Positions 60,601-64,000 of a stretch of DNA of 64,000 bases are shown one piece after another (positions within the stretch are counted from its first letter, which is position 1; the number at the start of each line of letters is the position of its first letter). A program made the position numbers and the translations under genes. Origin of the DNA: Synaphobranchus kaupii. Lineage: Eukaryota > Chordata > Actinopteri > Anguilliformes > Synaphobranchidae. The DNA lies in contig CM056376.1 of assembly GCA_029718625.1 (NCBI GenBank), forward strand, positions 91,520,895 to 91,584,894, in the 5' to 3' direction. Under the pieces are notes generated by a model. The model ran no database searches. It had not been told where the DNA came from and saw only the letters and a program-made list of their open reading frames with translations.

Positions 60601-62667
60601 CCAACTCCAGGCACCCCTCTCAAGATGCAGGGGTCCTCTCATTCTTGGAACTGGGAACCTTCTGAACTCAGTCTGAGCTCTGACCTTAACTTGAATCCCA
60701 CTCTGGGTGCTGTAATCCACCCGGACTGGATGAAAACCCAGAATGACAATTACACAGGTTGGAAATGCCTTGAGAGATAGCGTGTGTTTTTAGCAGTAAC
60801 CAACAACCAGAGAGTTTCAGGTTAAAATTCACAGTAGGCACAGCAGTTACATTTGTTCAGCCTGAATTGCCTCAGTGAATATACGGCCACATAAAAGGGT
60901 TACAGGTTGATTTAGATTTATTTAGGCCATGTACTAAACACAGTAAATAATGTCATGCAATGTCACCTCGTCACCCGCTGGACCCTGCCGTCAGATGTCC
61001 CGGGAGAAAGGGTGACACGATGTCCCTCAGCTTCCAACGCCCATACTTCCTGTGTCTGTGGAATAATTATAGGTTGCACTGTGCAGGAGAACCTTCTGAT
61101 GAGCCTGTGTCTGAAGGACAACAATGATGTAATGTCCCACAGAAGGCCAGACAAATCAACAGTGGTGGTCTCTTTTTGTGTGTGTGTGTGCGTGTGTGTG
61201 TGCGGGGGGGTAGAATGGCTTTAAGACCTGCCACCTACACTGCTCGGGGCCGTGATGGTCCACACCACACACAGAACAGTCCCTGTTTATGCTGAGCGCC
61301 GATGGGAATGTTCCTTATCCAGGAAGCAAGGATTGGTCCAGAACCACAGGGGTCGGTATAATCACTGGAGGGTTTCATCTTTGTGGAGGGACTAGCCAAG
61401 CTCTCCAGCTCTGGGAATGTGGTTTACGGAAAGAAAAAAAAAACGCCTGTGTGAGCCCCCTCCATTTAACGTCTGGGAGAAGCCTGTCTCCCACAATGAC
61501 TGCACATGGCCGGGTCCTACTGGGGAGTGGGCTGTCTGTCAAACAGGGCGCCAACTCTATGGCGACTGTACATCTGTATCCAATAGGACATGAGCGGTTG
61601 GGTGCACTCGAGGCTCCCCTGAACCCACAGATCAGATATAATATTCGCAGCATGGCATAGCATAGCATGGCTTTCATAGTCTCTTGTGTCAGTGAACAGA
61701 CCAAGGAGACTCCTGGTCAGCACATTCCTGTCCAAATGAAGGGTTTTTGTGGTAGAGGGGGAAATGGCACAAGGCCCAGCATACAGGGCCTTCTCTCCAG
61801 CTCACTGCTTGTTTGCTTCAGGTCTGGGCCGTCATTGGGGTAGGTCTCTGGGCGGTAAACGACCTAACCCCGCCGTAACGCAATCCCTGTTTCAACCTTT
61901 CTTGAGGGGCTGCCTGCCTCCAAAACGATGGAGACAGATGCCAGATGTTTCTGAGACTCAGGGGAGAGGAAGGAGAAAACGAGTGAAGGAAAAGAATAGA
62001 CAGAATCGCCACTCCCTCTCATTGAGAGCATTGTTACTCGTTTCCGTGCTGTTTTCTCCACTAATGAGTAAAATGATTGGTGAGGACAAGTATAAACATT
62101 ATGCCCTGTTACTGTAACCGTTTGCACAAAGTCCGTTTATAGTGATGGCTTGCCAGTAACATGCAATAGCCTTGAATGGTTTTTCCTTCTCTTTCTCCCT
62201 CTCCCCTCTTACTCAGATGCACTCTCCCTTGCCAGTGCCTGACACCCTTCCAGCTCCAAAATATTGTTTTGCTCAGTCAGTTAACATGACTGCTTCAACA
62301 TCTGCTGTGCATTACACGCATCTGTATGGCAGGGGACATGGAGCACAGTACTTTTGAGTAGAGGAGCAGTGCTTTAGTTTGAACAGCAAAGGTTGCAGCG
62401 GAGGAGCATTTGAATTAATGTAAACAACTGGGTTGTAGCAGAGGAAAAGTGAATCACTCTGAACAGCAGGGTAAGAGTGGAGGAGCGGAGCATTAGGAGT
62501 TGCAGTGCAGTTCAGGAGTAGTAGAGCCGGAGGTGGCGCATAGCTATCTTGGAGCAACAGTAGTGAGCGGTTGATTAGCACATTGAGCTAACTGAGGGAA
62601 GACTGGAGGAACAGTGGACCTCGGGTACTTGTTTAGGGCAAAGGGCAGAGGAGTACATGAGGAACAA

Positions 62668-62713
62668 TGCTGTAGGCCAGGAGCATCTCAATGAATGCTC
62701 CTGGCCTACAGCA
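62668..62713. repeat. Perfect 19-bp hairpin
   Basis: Arms TGCTGTAGGCCAGGAGCAT (62668-62686) and its exact reverse complement (62695-62713) enclose an 8-base loop. After one mismatch the stem extends by four more pairs. Confidence 0.9.
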
Positions 62714-64000
62714 CTGTTTCTGAGACTCAGGGGAGAAGAATCTCAGAAGGCGCATCTGGCAATGGTGCAGGTGAAGATCAGCCTTATAGGTTAGGAATAG
62801 TGGTTTAGGTAAGGAGCATGCATATAGTTGATGAATAGTGGTGTAGGTCAGAAACAATGGTGTATACAGGGAGCAATACTGCAGACCAGAAGCGACGGAT
62901 TGAAGAAAGAGAAGTGAGGTAATGTTAGGTAAGAAACAGAGGTGTAGATGCAAAGTGACCCTGCAGGGCTAGAAGAGTGAAATCAAAGTGCATGAGTACC
63001 ACCTCGCCCTCCAAGAAAAATACCTTTCGAATATTAAACATTCCCTTCAGATATGTGAGCAAGAGTGTGACCGGCACTGACACAGATACATCTCTAAAGA
63101 ATCAGATTAATCCAACCTTTGAAAGGCTGCAGTGGTTTCAGGGGTTGGACAGGATGAAGGGGGTGAGAGATCTGCTAGATATCTATACGAAGAGAGAGTC
63201 TAAATTATTGTGATCGTTCAGAGTTTCAGTTTAGACAAAAAAGCACCAGCCTTCTGATGAGTCAGTCTTGTGTCAGTCTGTGCAAACACTGGACCATGTT
63301 TGCTCCCAGCCTGGCTGCTTCTCCCTCCTCACCATAATACCTTGCAGTTATTTACAAATGTTTTATAAATAATCTTTCATTAAAGCATCTCACATGCTCA
63401 AATGGAAACAATTATTAAATTATATTTATAAGAAGGATAGATATCTACACCCACAGATCATTGTTAGTGAAGGGATTAGAGTTAATCTAAACACCTGACT
63501 TTTCTTTTTTTTAATAACATAAGCTGACTTAAGTTGTTGTGATTCACAAGCACATGTCATCTGGAGCTCTTTCAAGCTACACTGTGGCAGTGAACAGAAT
63601 TAAAAAAGTCAGTACCTTCGCAAAAATATTCCAAACAGACTGTACAGAATTGACTGACTGCCAGAACAATTTAAAGTAGGATTTCAGAAAGTAAGTTAAC
63701 CACTAATTTTGCAGTTTTTTTGGTAAGTGTAGCTATTTCAAGCAAAAGACACCCATGTCACAGGGTGGTTAATATGTACATTGGATTTTACTATAATGAA
63801 ATCTACTTCTCTTTGGAAGAAGTTTCACATAAAGTATTCTGAACATTTTAGACAGCTGCTCTGTTGCAGTAAAGGGATGTGGCTTACCATGAGAATGTCT
63901 ATAGGAGTGAGCCCGGATGGTGTGAGATACCAGCTCGATCTATGAATAACAGATAGCAACCTAACCAACCTGAGGACTAAACGAGACAAGCCGCGGAGGA

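Overview
The window looks like a teleost fish chromosome segment. The evidence is vertebrate intron/exon structure, long CA/TG microsatellites, and a repeat load typical of ray-finned fish: L2-type LINEs ending in the GCAGACGCTTTTATCCAAAGCGA tail motif, Tc1/mariner-like and hAT-like short inverted-repeat elements, and a Ty3/Gypsy chromovirus. No prokaryotic gene organisation is present. I cannot name the species.

Two host protein-coding genes can be supported, arranged head to head. (1) The minus strand from 22083 down to 1205 carries the first seven coding exons of an N-WASP (WASL-type) gene: WH1/EVH1 domain, basic region and start of the CRIB motif. All splice phases match, and the rest of the gene lies beyond the left edge. 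(2) The plus strand from 47762 to 53142 carries a complete three-exon hyaluronidase of 491 codons: secreted N-terminus, glycosyl hydrolase 56 catalytic core, EGF-like C-terminal part and hydrophobic tail. WASL next to a hyaluronidase cluster is the arrangement known from the tetrapod HYAL4/SPAM1 locus (human 7q31), so the window is probably the fish equivalent, with one hyaluronidase visible.

Layout: 1-22 kb is WASL exons and large introns. They contain a 521-bp direct repeat pair, a CpG-rich candidate internal promoter/first exon near 5.0-5.5 kb, Tc1-like fragments, an exact-looking 1231-bp tandem duplication (12330-14791), an hAT-like MITE and an L2 fragment. 22-25 kb is the WASL upstream region. 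25-29.7 kb holds Gypsy LTR material, including a decayed chromovirus. 32.8-37.6 kb is a three-layer nest: an inverted-repeat element, invaded by a minus-strand L2, invaded by a plus-strand L2 that keeps a 595-codon open frame, with target-site duplications at both L2 insertions. 41-46.5 kb is a cluster of a SINE-like repeat, Tc1-like chimeric elements and a dead Tc1 transposase. 47.7-53.5 kb is the hyaluronidase gene with hAT-like insertions in both introns. 53.6-64 kb has no recognisable gene and is rich in microsatellites.

The most unusual signals are a roughly 130-nt palindromic core carried inside at least three kinds of Tc1-like ends, the layered LINE nest, the 1231-bp duplication, and the possible alternative WASL first exon that is in phase with exon 6. 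All statements come from reading the sequence; no database search was possible.
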